A DNA stretch of 64,000 nucleotides from Dirofilaria immitis (lineage: Eukaryota; Nematoda; Chromadorea; Rhabditida; Onchocercidae), in assembly GCA_024305405.1 (NCBI GenBank), contig JAKNDB010000002.1, positions 1 through 64,000 of the forward strand, written 5' to 3'. Both the position numbers and the translations under genes were made by a program. Shown one piece after another: positions 1 to 11,281 of this stretch (positions are counted from its first letter, which is position 1; every line of letters begins with the position of its first letter). Under the pieces are notes generated by a model. It was not told the origin of the DNA and made no database searches. It saw only the letters and a list, made by a program, of their open reading frames with translations.

Positions 1-1339
1 AATTATGCAATTCATTGCTTAAATTCTGTGAAATATATTAAAATGCATGCGAGAACAGCAAAATCGCAAGCGTATTTATTATTAGTATTTTTCCTGTAAT
101 AAGTATTATGTTTTCTTGTTTTAAAAACTTTCATGTAATGTTCCAAATAATAATCAAAAATTAATAAGGTTACTGTAATGACTAGATTATTTACATTTAT
201 CCAAATTTTTTTGCCATTTTTTGCATATTATTCAAAAATACTTTCTTTCTGATGAATTCAAACAATTTTTTATTAGTTCAAAATAACCTCTATAGTGTTA
301 TAAAAGAAACGGGTTAAAATTACTACATGCTTATCTAAAAATACATCGACAGGAAACAGACAGTAATCATTGCAGCTATTAATATTGTCTGAGCAAAACA
401 ATTTGTTAAAGCATTGTAGAAGATCCTTCATTTTTAAAATCATCATACTAAACACTTAATAAAGCAAAAAAAAATTGAAGGCGTTATTTGGTCGTTTGAA
501 ATATTATATCAGATTTCCTCTTCATAATAAAAATTGTCATTTCTAACTAAAATAATATTCCATAATAATCCTTATTATTTATTAAATATTATAACTATGA
601 TCTGGATATCATTTAACACAACTTTATCATTAAATTAATGGCATAGGTCATTTATGTGACTTGATAACATTTTGAGTGATTTTGCAAAATTTGGAAATTT
701 TTTCGCTTTAGCGTTGATGTTTGGTCTTTCATTTAAAAAATTTTTTATCAGTGGGCGAATGAAATTGTCAATAAAACTACAATAATCTCTTCTATTCACT
801 CTAAATCACCGTTATGTCACTCAGTGATTTTGTTATGCTAATTAACTGATTTATTCAAACTGTTGAAAATAGAATTTTTTTATGACGCGTAACTATCACA
901 GCAAATAACTCTTCCTTTCAGCATCAAATAATGTATTGTCTATTTGCCAAAATGATATCATTGTGGTTCTTATCAAATTTTTTAAACTAAATTTTAAATC
1001 CTCGGCGAATTTTCTGTTTTAATCACACCTATTAATAAGAGATAAAAATTATGAATAAAATTTGCTCTGATAATTATACCATATTATTTATTCCATTTTT
1101 TGATAAGCAAGTTGATTCAAAAGATTCACAATGTTTCTCAAATTTGCAGGTAAATGTTAAATTTTGCTTGAAAATATTTAAAATTTTATGAAGTTGCTGC
1201 TATGAATATTATTATATAAGGCGTGAAGTCTGACAAATTTGAATTATTTAATTAGAAACAAAAATGCTGTGATTAATGATTACATGTAATATGCAACATC
1301 TTTTAGACCTTAGCAGTCTTCAAATATGACTTTCCACAT
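1..1339. other. Non-coding, AT-rich flank
   Basis: No coding exon is supported here. A tiny ATG-led stretch at about 1132-1149 runs into a GT and could be a leader exon, but nothing ties it to the gene that starts at 1340. Otherwise only A/T-rich sequence with short homopolymers. Confidence 0.5.
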
Positions 1340-4274
1340 ATGGAAATACTTGGAAATTCAAATTCTTTTACATTGCTATTCATTTTTCTTTGTTCCGTAT
1401 TAATCAACGGTACACCAATCACTACAACTCCTACAGGTAAATTTAAGGATTTCATTCATCTATTTGGTTTAACTAAGCAAAATTAAATTATTTAGGCGAA
1501 ATAAACACTGTGGAATGTGATGAAGCTGGCGAATGTTCGAATAGTCAATCCCACAGGGCTAGGAAAAGAATAAAGCTAGCAGATAAATTTGAAGGTCTTT
1601 GCCATCGATTAATTTAATTTTGTAAAATTAAATAATTTAGGAGATATAAATAGTGACGAATCAAATTTAAATGCGTTATATTTCAAATATATGGCTTGCG
1701 CTGTTCCGATACTGGATTCAGTAGGAAAATATCTTGCAGCTCTCCCCAGCTCTGATTTGCTCCCTGTGCGCATGTTGGTCTTTTACATTCAGTTCATAAA
1801 TTTATTCATAAATTTTCACTTTCTCCCAATAATAATAAAATGATAAGATCAATCTATCATCTGCCATCACTTCTTTCTTTCAACTTATCGTATTGAAGAA
1901 GTGGTAAATCGTTATGCGTATTTGCAACGGAAGTATTGCTGAAACGGATTAAACCATTGTTTATCAAGGACGGTAACATAACCAATCCAATTGATCGATG
2001 GATCTTTCCAACATATGAAACATCTGAAGATATTTATAGAGATTTTTTCGCGGTTAATTTTTATTTTTGAAATTTGCTAAGGCATAAAATTTGATCTTTA
2101 ATAAAGTCAGCATTTTAATATATTTATTTTAATCCATTAAGACTTTATTGATATAAATCTCTTGTATTTTTCTAGTTTCTTAGAAATTAAAAAATTTTCA
2201 ACACAATGACATTATTCCCTCATATTATTGAAATCTCATAAATATATTTCATTACGCTACTTGAAGTTTGAGTTGCTGGATGTATTCAGAAAACCATGAG
2301 CAATCAGAAAAAAATTTGATTTAAAAAATAGCTTATTCTAGGTTTCAAAATGGCAATCTCAATTTTTACTTAGTAAAAGCAATGATCTGGAATCGGCAAA
2401 ATATAAATCGGCGAGCGTCGCATGTTTTCATCAGTGTTACTCTAGCCTTATTCCTCAATTTTCACAAATAAATTGTGAATAATTTCAAAGATTTTGCATT
2501 TCTTTCAAATTCTTAATTATTGATTTATCATTCAATTTGATTTAACTTAAAAGTATAAAGTTTCTATTTCGTTTACTTAAATAAAAATATCATTTCTTCC
2601 AGTTGACAACATTTGCAAGTGCGCTTCCAAAGATGCCATATTTTTTCCGAATGCGTACACACCAAATATCGCTGCTGTCAAGGGTACCATCATTTTCAGG
2701 TAGTTGATTACATATTTTATTAAAAGCAAAATTTTTTCGCTTTTTTACCGAATTCAATTGCTGAGATCAAAACTCTGAACATGAGACGATTAATTCATTT
2801 TAGTCGATATCCTTCATAATAATAAAAATACTGCATAACACTGAAATGCTTTAATAGAGAAGATCTGAAGTTTTGAAGAGTTAGTTTCATCATCCATTTT
2901 GGAACATTATGTTGCGCATCATCCTTAGTATCATTGTTAGCTTCATTTTATTGGTGACAATTATTACAATTATTATTGAGTTAGAAATGAAAAGCGCAAT
3001 TTGCAGTGTTTTATCTGTGGAAAATATAGCATAATGCAATGGTCTATCTATTCGCCTGAAATTAATGTTAATAATTAATTTTCAGAAATTACGTCACTGA
3101 ACATAAAAGCAAATGGAAGACAGCAATAGTAATAATTACTGAATATTCTTCTTTTTCTAAAATCTTTAAGTATTTATTAATTTTTCAATATTTTTTAGCA
3201 ATTCCTATAATTTAAAAGTATTTTTATTTTCGATAATATTTCATTGTTGAACAAATTGTTCGTATAAGGAAACAAATGGATCGCAATTTTCAGAAGGAAG
3301 CGAAATTAGTTTTCATTTTCTCAAAAGTTTCATGGTCTGAAATGGAATCAGCAACCTCTGATATTCTTTCAATCAGGAAAAACCGTTCGCTACCTATCAT
3401 TTATGTCAAATCTTATATGTATTTTCCTTACATGCCGCCGTAAGTCGATTATTATATGCATTGGAAGATGCATAAATTTTATGATAACTTGCAGGAAAGT
3501 AATCGGAAAGATATCAGATTTTGGCGAAAATATTACAAAAGAAATATCAAACCAATTCAGTATAAATAACCAATGCATATCAATTTTCAATATTAGTAAT
3601 CATGATTTCAGTTACTATTATCCATTTTTATCCATAGTATTTCACGGTAGCAATGTTGAAGCATCGACGTTTCTTGTGAAAACAAAAGATGAAAAAGAGC
3701 TAAGAGAAGAGCTATTAGAATGGAAGGTTTCACTTATTTTTATTCTTATGTTTGTTCAGTTTAATTCTGTCCAATTTCATTGACCTAAATTGATTATAAC
3801 TATCAATTAGGTTGTGTTCAGAAAAATCATTGTTATATTAATTAATTTGTCAACTGTTATTAGGTTACTTTGTGAAATTCTTTTATTTTCTTTCTAATTT
3901 ATAAGTGTTTATTATCGGTTTTGCGTACATTCTTTCAATCATTTCATTTTACAGCGTGGATTATATTTCCTCAAAAATTATAATATTATCGCATTTTATT
4001 TCATGGAAAATGAGATGATAACAACCAATGGAAAGATATTTAGGTTTGGAAGATTCAATTTTTTTTTGTGTTTTTGGTGCATCGCTTAAAATCTCATAAT
4101 TTTATTTCCAGGGAGATATTCAATACTGAACCGTTTTCCGTGCGGTTTCATAAAGATTGGTCTAAAGATGTCGGTTTAGTTCATCTCAATTCTACGACGA
4201 GTTCTTTGAATGATGGTTCAGTGTTTGCAATAATTGGGTTCAAGAAATATTGGCCTTACAGTGTTGAAAATTGA
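1340..4274 (+). CDS. Secreted protein, unrecognised family (about 10 exons)
   Basis: The first exon (1340-1436) encodes a clear signal peptide: short polar start, then a run around FTLLFIFLCSVLING, then TPITTTPT. Exon 2 (1496-1594) follows in phase and contains a basic stretch RARKR that could be a processing site. Further exons: 1641-1777, about 1936-2052, 2603-2699 (with NICKCASKDA), 3086-about 3160, 3294-3417, 3495-3726, 3955-4043 and 4112-4274, ending in KKYWPYSVEN and TGA. Splice sites and phases close for exons 1-3 and the last three; the joins at exon 4 and around 3160-3294 are unsettled. No catalytic motif is visible. The mature protein has scattered NxS/T sites, fitting the secretory route. 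An AATAAA lies about 15 nt after the stop. I do not recognise the family and propose no function. Confidence 0.6.
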
Positions 4275-4651
4275 ATTTTCCAAGTTGTTAATAAAAAATA
4301 CTATGCAATTTTTCGTCAGCAAATTATTTCTAAAGAAATTACAGTTATTATTCAAGGTAAAAAGAAAGCCATAATATATCATAAATAAATCATAGTTGTC
4401 GGGAAACCGAGAAGAAATTAATTCAAATTTATAAAATTCCTAAAAATACATTTTTGTAACAAATAATTAAGCCATCAACGACTTCCTGTTTCTCACAGTA
4501 ATCAAAACATTTATCTAAATGTTTCTTAGTCATCATTCACCCAATATCCTTTCCCACCTTATTCATCATTCTTCCCTCTTAAAACATCTATTTTATCCAT
4601 TTACAGATCTTTCCAATCCAAATTTCTTCTCATCACGCCCCTTTTATCACC

Positions 4652-4806
4652 CTATATAATCACAATCACAGGGACAGATGGGGCTTGCTTTTCTATTTCA
4701 AAATCATCACTTGTTGGTTGTTCCAAATACTTCTCAAATTCAACCGTGTTGTAACGCATTTCGCCTAATACCAAATTATTTCTAATAAACAAAATTTCAA
4801 ATTCTT
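4652..4806 (-). CDS. Putative terminal exon of an unidentified minus-strand gene
   Basis: Reading leftwards from an AG acceptor at 4807-4808, a frame of 50 codons stays open and ends at TAG (4652). Its residues look like real protein rather than translated A/T noise: acidic and mixed (for example MRYNTVEFEKYLEQ, then EKQAPSVPVIVII at the end). It would be tail-to-tail with the gene ending at 4274. I found no convincing upstream exons, so the gene may extend in a way I could not trace, or this may be a relic. Function unknown. Confidence 0.35.
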
Positions 4807-5930
4807 CTGTGTTTGTCAACCGCAAGGAAAATTTTCACAACAATAGTCGTATATTATTTAACATGAAATAATATTTCATATACTTATCAAATAGTTATTT
4901 CGATTATGTTGGATTTAGAATTTAATTATAAAATTTGGAACGCAAAGAGGAAAATAAATTTATGAATTATTTCTTTTTTAAAAAAGCAAATTTCATCAAA
5001 TTAACATGCATTAATTGTAAATAATAGTAAAAATTCGTTTATTTACCTTTTTCAAAATGTTTTTTTGATGAAGAAAATAAATAAAAAGATATCGTAGGAC
5101 CAAAAAAATTAGCCAAAAAGGCGGAACAAGAAAATAGTTTTTAATTTTTTTTTTTAAATTGAATTCAATAATATACAAATATGGATTTTATTGGTTTTAT
5201 TAATTAGATATAAATTCCATTTCCATTATAGTTGTAAAATTTCAAAGTAAAAATAAAATAAGTGAATTCTTTTTATTCATTTTGCTTTAGTTTGGAATTA
5301 TATTGAAAATTTAGTTTAAATTTCATGTTAATATTTAAATTTCTCATATATAATTTAATTATTCATCAGCAGTTAACAAATAACACGAGCAAATAATTTG
5401 ATAAAACTAAAATTAGGTTAGATAAAATGATACCATTTATAATGAATGACAATTTAAGTAGATCTGAAATCATATTATTTATGACATTTGGATCAGCAAT
5501 GTATTTGATATTAGACTATCTGATTCACCTGAATTTTTGATGTTTGCCTTTTCCAAGTGAAATTATACTCAAATTATACAGCGAAATGATAAAATGTTTA
5601 TTCAAAACTTAGTTGGGAAAAGAAATCAAATTCCAAATATTTAAGTTCACATAAGTTCAATTTAGATATTTCAAGATTTAGATTTTCTATATTTCTCAAA
5701 AATATATAAATCTAGAATTGAATAAAATTAAAAGTTTACAATAATATATGTTGATATGAACTGAATTTAATCTAATGAATTAACCCATTAATTAATCAAT
5801 GATTCTCGATTAAAATTAAACAATTTTTTCCACGTTGCATTTTAGACCAAACATTTAGCATTCGTGTCGTATATTCTTTTTTTTACTATTTTCATATTAA
5901 ACATTTTCATTTAATTACAGGAAAGAATTA

Positions 5931-6089
5931 TTTATTTAATAATATATGATAATGTATTGATTCTCATAAATGGCTACAAAAAATTTAATAATTTCAAGTA
6001 TTTACCTTTAGCAAAGCTTTATATCTTATTAATGCCGAGAAATGATAAATTGCATCATTTTTCGTATAAAATTCAAAAACGACAACTTT
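5931..6089 (+). CDS. Putative terminal exon, unidentified
   Basis: After a good acceptor (TTTAATTACAG, ending 5930) a frame stays open for 52 codons to a TGA at 6087-6089, with mixed residues such as LAKLYILLMPRND near its end. The opposite strand of the right half is also open between an AG and a GT, so strand is uncertain. No partner exons found. May be a gene relic. Confidence 0.25.
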
Positions 6090-6236
6090 GATTAATTAAT
6101 TTTTCGGTGCTTATCTCAATAATATATTTTAATTAAAACAAATTATCAAGTGAAATACAAATATTATATGGAATGATATGACTTTCCGATAAGTGTTATT
6201 AGAATAAGATTGATAATGAGAATCTGAAAAGTCCAG

Positions 6237-6266
6237 GACCTACTGTTCTCCATAAACAGTCAGGTC
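6237..6266. other. Short hairpin
   Basis: GACCTACTGTT (6237-6247) pairs with AACAGTcAGGTC (6255-6266) with one bulged C and a seven-base loop. Too short alone for a microRNA precursor; function unknown. Confidence 0.35.
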
Positions 6267-6463
6267 AATATGTCAATTTGTCATATACGCTATATGATCA
6301 TGCTCTTCATCATATCGGCTGAATAAGCAAGATCATAAATCAATTAATTTATTGAAAAGCTCATAAATCAGCCAAAATCACAAATCAATTAATTTATTAG
6401 GAAAAATATTCTTTTCTTAATATTTCATATTACAAGCCAAATTCGGATTTCCGAACATTCCCG

Positions 6464-6503
6464 ATGGCGAGAGGTTACGAATATTTTAAAGGAACAACAA
6501 CAG
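6464..6503 (+). CDS. Possible alternative first exon of ATP synthase gamma
   Basis: ATG at 6464 opens MARGYEYFKGTTT and runs into a good donor (G|GTATGT, 6503/6504) in phase 1. The AG at 8073-8074 just before the ATP synthase gamma ATG, if used as an ordinary acceptor, joins in phase: the product would read on through GK into MFGSKL. It could instead be the first exon of another gene, or chance. The downstream ATG gives a more typical mitochondrial presequence, so I treat this exon as optional. Confidence 0.3.
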
Positions 6504-6534
6504 GTATGTAACGAAAAGTAGTCTGATTGTTAGA

Positions 6535-6626
6535 AAAGTTTCGATCCTCCAATTTACATGAGAGAGTTTATTTTCATCGGAATGTTTCCTCTTTGGTTTA
6601 AGAAGCAAGAAGAGGATCGAAACTTT
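6535..6626. repeat. 15-bp inverted repeat with 62-nt spacer
   Basis: Arms 6535-6549 and 6612-6626 are exact reverse complements (core TTTCGATCCTC / GAGGATCGAAA). The spacer has no clear coding sense. Could be a small foldback element or an RNA hairpin; no terminal duplication was identified. Confidence 0.45.
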
Positions 6627-8059
6627 AATTTGAAAAGAATTAACACAATTAATATTGCCAAAATAATTATAACGTTCCATTCCAATATCAACTGCATAAT
6701 TTAGGGAAATAGTGTTAATATTTTGTATTTTAGACTATTATTTAATCAAATAATGATTTATATCAATCACTAAAATTAGATATTATTGACTAATTGTAAA
6801 ATTATCATCTGGAGAAGTGAATGATAAGCAGCTGTAGATCAAATTATTATAGCAAAGAATGTAATAATAGCATAAAGCAAACTTTGCCACTACTATGGAG
6901 TGTTCATACAATATCATAGAATATATGGTTGAGTTTAAATATATACCAATCATCATTGAATTTTCTAAAATTTTTGAAATATGTAAATAAGTGTTATTTT
7001 ACAATTCCAATTTTATAACCCTTGTGAAATGTTTAACGTTTAACGTGTCATTATCATACATATATTTTAGTTTCTTTCTTCATTTCGTTTGAACATTTTC
7101 GAGAAGTTTTATGCTTTGAAATTTCTTTGTAATATTTTAAGTACTTTTATTGTTGCATCTGACTGTCTTAAGATCCTTTAAATTCAATCATTTTTCATAT
7201 TTAAACACACTAAATGCTTCGATGATTTTTATCATTTTAAATTTTCCCTTTACGACATATGCATATGCCAATTGATATTTGATAAAAGAAATTCAAAAAA
7301 TTAAGAGAATTCATTTTTCGTTTTCTTTTCTTTATCCACTTTATACAATAACGCAATAATCGTTATATAATTTAATCTATGCCTTCTTTTTTCTGAAAGT
7401 GAATCAATTACCGTCAAGTCGAGGGGATTACAAATTTTGAGACATAAGGAAGTTGTATAGTGAAGCATCAACGTGATACAAACCAGCTAGCTTTATAGTT
7501 TGCTACAGTTAAAAGCATGTGAAACATATTGATTTGTGGATGAGACAGGCTATGTTTTGAAGGATTGGGGATTGAGGAGGTTAGAAGTGATGTGTTGAGG
7601 ATTGAGTGGTTGTGTAGTAGTGCCTAAATTTAGGGGATAGGAGGAAATGCAAAGATTGATGAAATATGTGATATGATAAAAGAGATTAAAGAATGAGATG
7701 ATTATGCAGCTCTATTAGCAATATCATTGATCATAAGTAGGAATTGTTCTTATATTGCTTCTAATGCTCATATTATTAGTAGTTGTTAAATCATTAATTT
7801 CATCGAAAATTAATGGAAGATTGGCTCTTTACTCATTACTGCAATTTAGTAAGACTAAAATTAATTATTAAAATATTGATAGTGTCACTGGTACTTTAAT
7901 TAATAATGATGCCAATGTTATGTCATCACTGATACTACTGATGATTCTAATTGTAATAGTAATATTAATTGTAATAGCATTATTAGTTTAACAAATAACT
8001 GACAGTGCTCGTTTCTTACCGACAATGAATAACTGGTAATATTGCAGTTTTTAATTATT

Positions 8060-8079
8060 ATTTTTTTTCATTAGGTAAA
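8060..8079 (+). promoter_or_regulatory. Likely spliced-leader (trans-splice) acceptor
   Basis: A T-run followed by CATTAG ends at 8074, five bases before the ATP synthase gamma ATG. This is the usual spacing and sequence of a nematode spliced-leader acceptor. It could also serve as a cis acceptor for the exon at 6464-6503. Confidence 0.5.
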
Positions 8080-10342
8080 ATGTTTGGTTCAAAGTTGTCA
8101 ACACTTGGTTGGGGAATCACTGCCATTGAACAACGTCGTAGTTTTGCAACTCTCAAAGATATCTCAATTCGATTAAAATCTGTCCGAAATATTCAGAAAA
8201 TCACAAAAAGTATGAAGATGGTATCTGCTGCGAAGTACAACAAGGCGGAACGTGAGCTGCGGGTAACACTTATTTTTATTAATAATCTTAAAAATATGTT
8301 TTTTTCTGCGGACTTACGTTTGTTCTCTCAATATTTTATTTGTTGCTACAAATATAGCTAATATAGGATGTACGTCTTCATGATATTTTAAGAATTCTAT
8401 GTCAGTTAGATAATTATTAATCTTGTGTTAAGGGTGCTCGAGTATACGGCGTTGGTGCTTTACAATTTTATAATAGTATTGGTGCTGCAGAACCAACGGA
8501 TAAACCACAAGAAGAAATTATATCTTCAAAAGAAAAGGAGAAACATTTATTAGTATTGATCACATCAGATCGAGGACTTTGTGGCTCTGTACACACGGCT
8601 ATTGCAAAAGTATGCTATTAATTTAAAGTATTAAGTATAAGATTATTTAAATGAATATTGTGAATCACTCGACTATAAATTGAAACATGTGGACTTTATC
8701 TTTGTTTTAATCTATATATCTCAAAATCTGGGAATTCTGAAAGATAAACTCAGTAACTAATGCTGATTGTAAACCTTGATATGCATGAAACAGTATTTAC
8801 GTATTACAGCATTTTATTGCAATCTCATTACTCATGTGTGATTGAATCAGATGAAAAAGAAGTTTTGATCCAACATGATTTGCTTTATAGGAAGCAAAAC
8901 GACTGTTGACAGAAAAGGCGTCGGAGGTAGATTACAAACTGGTACTTGTTGGTGATAAGGCGAAAGCATCCATGCAGAGTCTTCACGCAAATCATGTACT
9001 TTTCTCATGCAACGAAATTGGCCGACTACCGCCAACTTTTGAGGATGCTTCAATTATCGCTGCTAAAATTCTTTCATCGGATTTCAAATTTGATAAGGTA
9101 ACTTGAATATGAAAACTTAGAGAATGCAGAATGCTGAGTTAAATATTGCAAGAGTTTCAGCTGTTTTCAGAATTTCTTTAATATTACGTGATGCATCTGG
9201 TAATCAGTAACGATAATTTTTCAATAGATTTAGAATTCGAAATTCATCAATTATAATCCACCGAAAATTGCTAATTTTGTTTTTAAAAATGGAAAATTTT
9301 TTGCAAGAAATATATAAACTGTACATGACTTAACATATTTCTAAGAATTCTTATAATACACTTATTTTATTCATTATCAGGTCGACGTTATCCTATAGAA
9401 AAATGCAGCAATATTTTTCCAAACGCTTTTTATGCTTGCAGGGGTTTATACTGTACAATAAATTCAGGTCTGTTGTTTCATACAAAACATCTATTATACC
9501 AATGTTTACTTTGGATGCTATTGTGGTTCGTTTTTAAATATATTTTATGGTTTTCAGTTTCTGATTTATTTTATGAATCCTTAGTTCGATTACAATGAAA
9601 TACAAAGTTTGCGTAACTTTTAAATATGGCAGTTTTCGAACACGGGAAAAATTTGATGAATATCTAACATAATGAAATTTGTGACGTTTACCTATTTGTA
9701 TATTCAAAATTATTTTCGCAACTTGTGATGGATCTGTAAGGATTCTATAAGTATACTAAAAAAGTCAGAAATCTTTAACAGTTTCCTTGAACTCATGAAA
9801 ATTCTTATAGAAGCAACCAACAATGTCGTTGTATGATTCAATTGATGACAATGTGCTGATGGATTATGCCAATTATTCGTTAGCTCAATTGCTATATTAT
9901 GCTCTTAAAGAATCTGCTGCATCTGAGCAAAGTTCCCGAATGACTGCCATGGATTCAGCTAGCAAGAATGCTGGTATGTTGGAACAAATTTTAGATTTTT
10001 TCCAAACTTACTTAAAAATATATATATATATTTTCCATTTCCTTGCATATTAAGAATCATTAAAGATGAGATAAGTGTTTAATCAATAAGGCGAAGTTAT
10101 AACTATCGTAATAAACAAATTTTTTGAATTGTAAATTTGAATCAATCATAGCATTTGCTTGATTTATATAATATTGTTATACTATGTAAATTTTATCGTA
10201 TAAATGATATTTTGGGAAATTTAATGAAATGAAAATTATAGGTGAAATGATTGATAAACTGACGATGTCATTCAATCGAACACGACAGTCGGTTATTACA
10301 CGCGAATTAATCGAAATTATATCTGGAGCCGCATGCGTTTGA
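8080..10342 (+). CDS. ATP5F1C: ATP synthase F1 gamma subunit, mitochondrial
   Basis: Encodes the rotating central stalk of F1 in mitochondrial ATP synthase. Six exons join cleanly in phase with no frame breaks: 8080-8262, 8433-8609, 8891-9097, 9442-9525, 9811-9973, 10242-10342, giving 304 residues, a normal length. Residues 1 to about 22 ([12 protein letters not shown]... with RRSFA) are a mitochondrial presequence. The N-terminal helix follows ([20 protein letters not shown]), then [17 protein letters not shown], a hallmark of the family. The C-terminal helix has [20 protein letters not shown] and ends in [12 protein letters not shown], close to the family signature. The start is the first ATG after a likely spliced-leader acceptor; an upstream exon at 6464 could add 15 residues. 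AATAAA-like signals lie near 10595 and 10621. Exons 5-6 and their intron recur, inverted, at 23.3-23.8 kb. Confidence 0.97.
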
Positions 10343-10673
10343 AATTAATATATGAGATTATATCCTAGGATTTGTTTCTTAAATTTTGTAATGTTGGTTA
10401 AGAATTTCAATGTTATGCATAAATGTGTTTAGGATGGTATTCTATAAAATTTTATTTTGATGCATTATTGGCACTTTTGCTGTGGCTTAATAATCAGCTA
10501 ATACAAATACATAGATTTTATTATTAATGGTATTATTATACATTACTACATTTGTGGTAATTTTGATATTGTTAGGAATAAGTCTATTGGGACGAATAAA
10601 ATAGAAATACTGAAGTGTATAATAAAGAAAACAAAGTATGTTACATAAAAAGTAATTTTTTTATGGAAAGTTG

Positions 10674-10675
<2 letters not shown>

Positions 10676-10724
<49 letters not shown>
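10676..10724. repeat. (TA)n microsatellite
   Basis: Uninterrupted TA dinucleotides over about 40 bases, grading into TATG. Part of the flank of the rRNA-like fragment. Confidence 0.9.
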
Positions 10725-10727
<3 letters not shown>

Positions 10728-10917
10728 GTTGCGTCTATATTTTATCTAAGTCATCGCCTAACCGTCGATAATAATGAAGATAAAATGATAGCTTAATTGA
10801 TGGATTCTAATCAACTAAGTAGACTTAATAAGCATTTCAGCTAGTATGCTACCAACAAAATAATATGCACACATACACTTATATAGATATAATTGTTATT
10901 TATAATAATTTTTCAAT

Positions 10918-10946
10918 AACTCTTAGCGGTGGATCACTTGGCTCGT
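10918..10946 (+). pseudogene. Isolated 5' end of 5.8S rRNA, possibly with ITS1
   Basis: Twenty-nine bases (AACTCTTAGCGG, then TGGATCACTT, then GGCTCGT) match the strongly conserved start of eukaryotic 5.8S rRNA as I know it. The match stops abruptly at 10946; what follows is not 5.8S, and no 18S or 28S lies nearby. The roughly 180 bases upstream could be ITS1, since they carry no coding sense, but I cannot verify that. It looks like a piece of the rDNA repeat inserted in the genome, not a working gene. Confidence 0.7.
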
Positions 10947-11281
10947 ATGTATATGTATGTATATTTACTTATTTAAAACTAAACTTGCCGTTTAGAAGTT
11001 ATATCAACTATCGACAAGACAATTTAATCAACATGATATATGAGTAAAATTAAGTATTACACTATGGAACATACTCGTATGGGAAATATAATAGACAATT
11101 GAGAACAACTTGGAAAATTCTATCGCGATACATGATTTTTTAAAACTGCTAAGAAAACAATTTTATTGCAAAAACTTTTTCCTACCTTTAGGGAGTATTA
11201 AATCAATATAAAATATCGGTATTCGATTTGTCTCGGATTATACCGTAAATGAATTTGCATCGTCACTACCAAGCGTAAGAA

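Larger units (their letters stand above)
4275..8079. other. Gap between gene 1 and ATP synthase gamma, with orphan exon-like stretches
   Basis: No complete gene. Exon-like stretches (4652-4806 minus, 5931-6089 plus, 6464-6503 plus), a short hairpin at 6237-6266 and a 15-bp inverted repeat at 6535-6626 are listed separately. A 37-codon ATG frame at 5427-5540 is open but of a length expected by chance in this composition. The stretch 7540-7640 is unusually G-rich on the plus strand. Confidence 0.5.
10343..11281. other. Gap between ATP synthase gamma and exportin-4 copy A
   Basis: Holds polyadenylation-type signals of the upstream gene, a (TA)n tract and an isolated 5.8S rRNA fragment, listed separately. 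No coding exon seen. Confidence 0.6.

Noticed and set aside
8847..9053. Minus-strand ORF across ATP synthase gamma exon 3
   Set aside because: Antisense shadow of a well-conserved exon.
10918..10946. Functional 5.8S rRNA gene
   Set aside because: Only the first 29 bases are present and no 18S or 28S flanks it.
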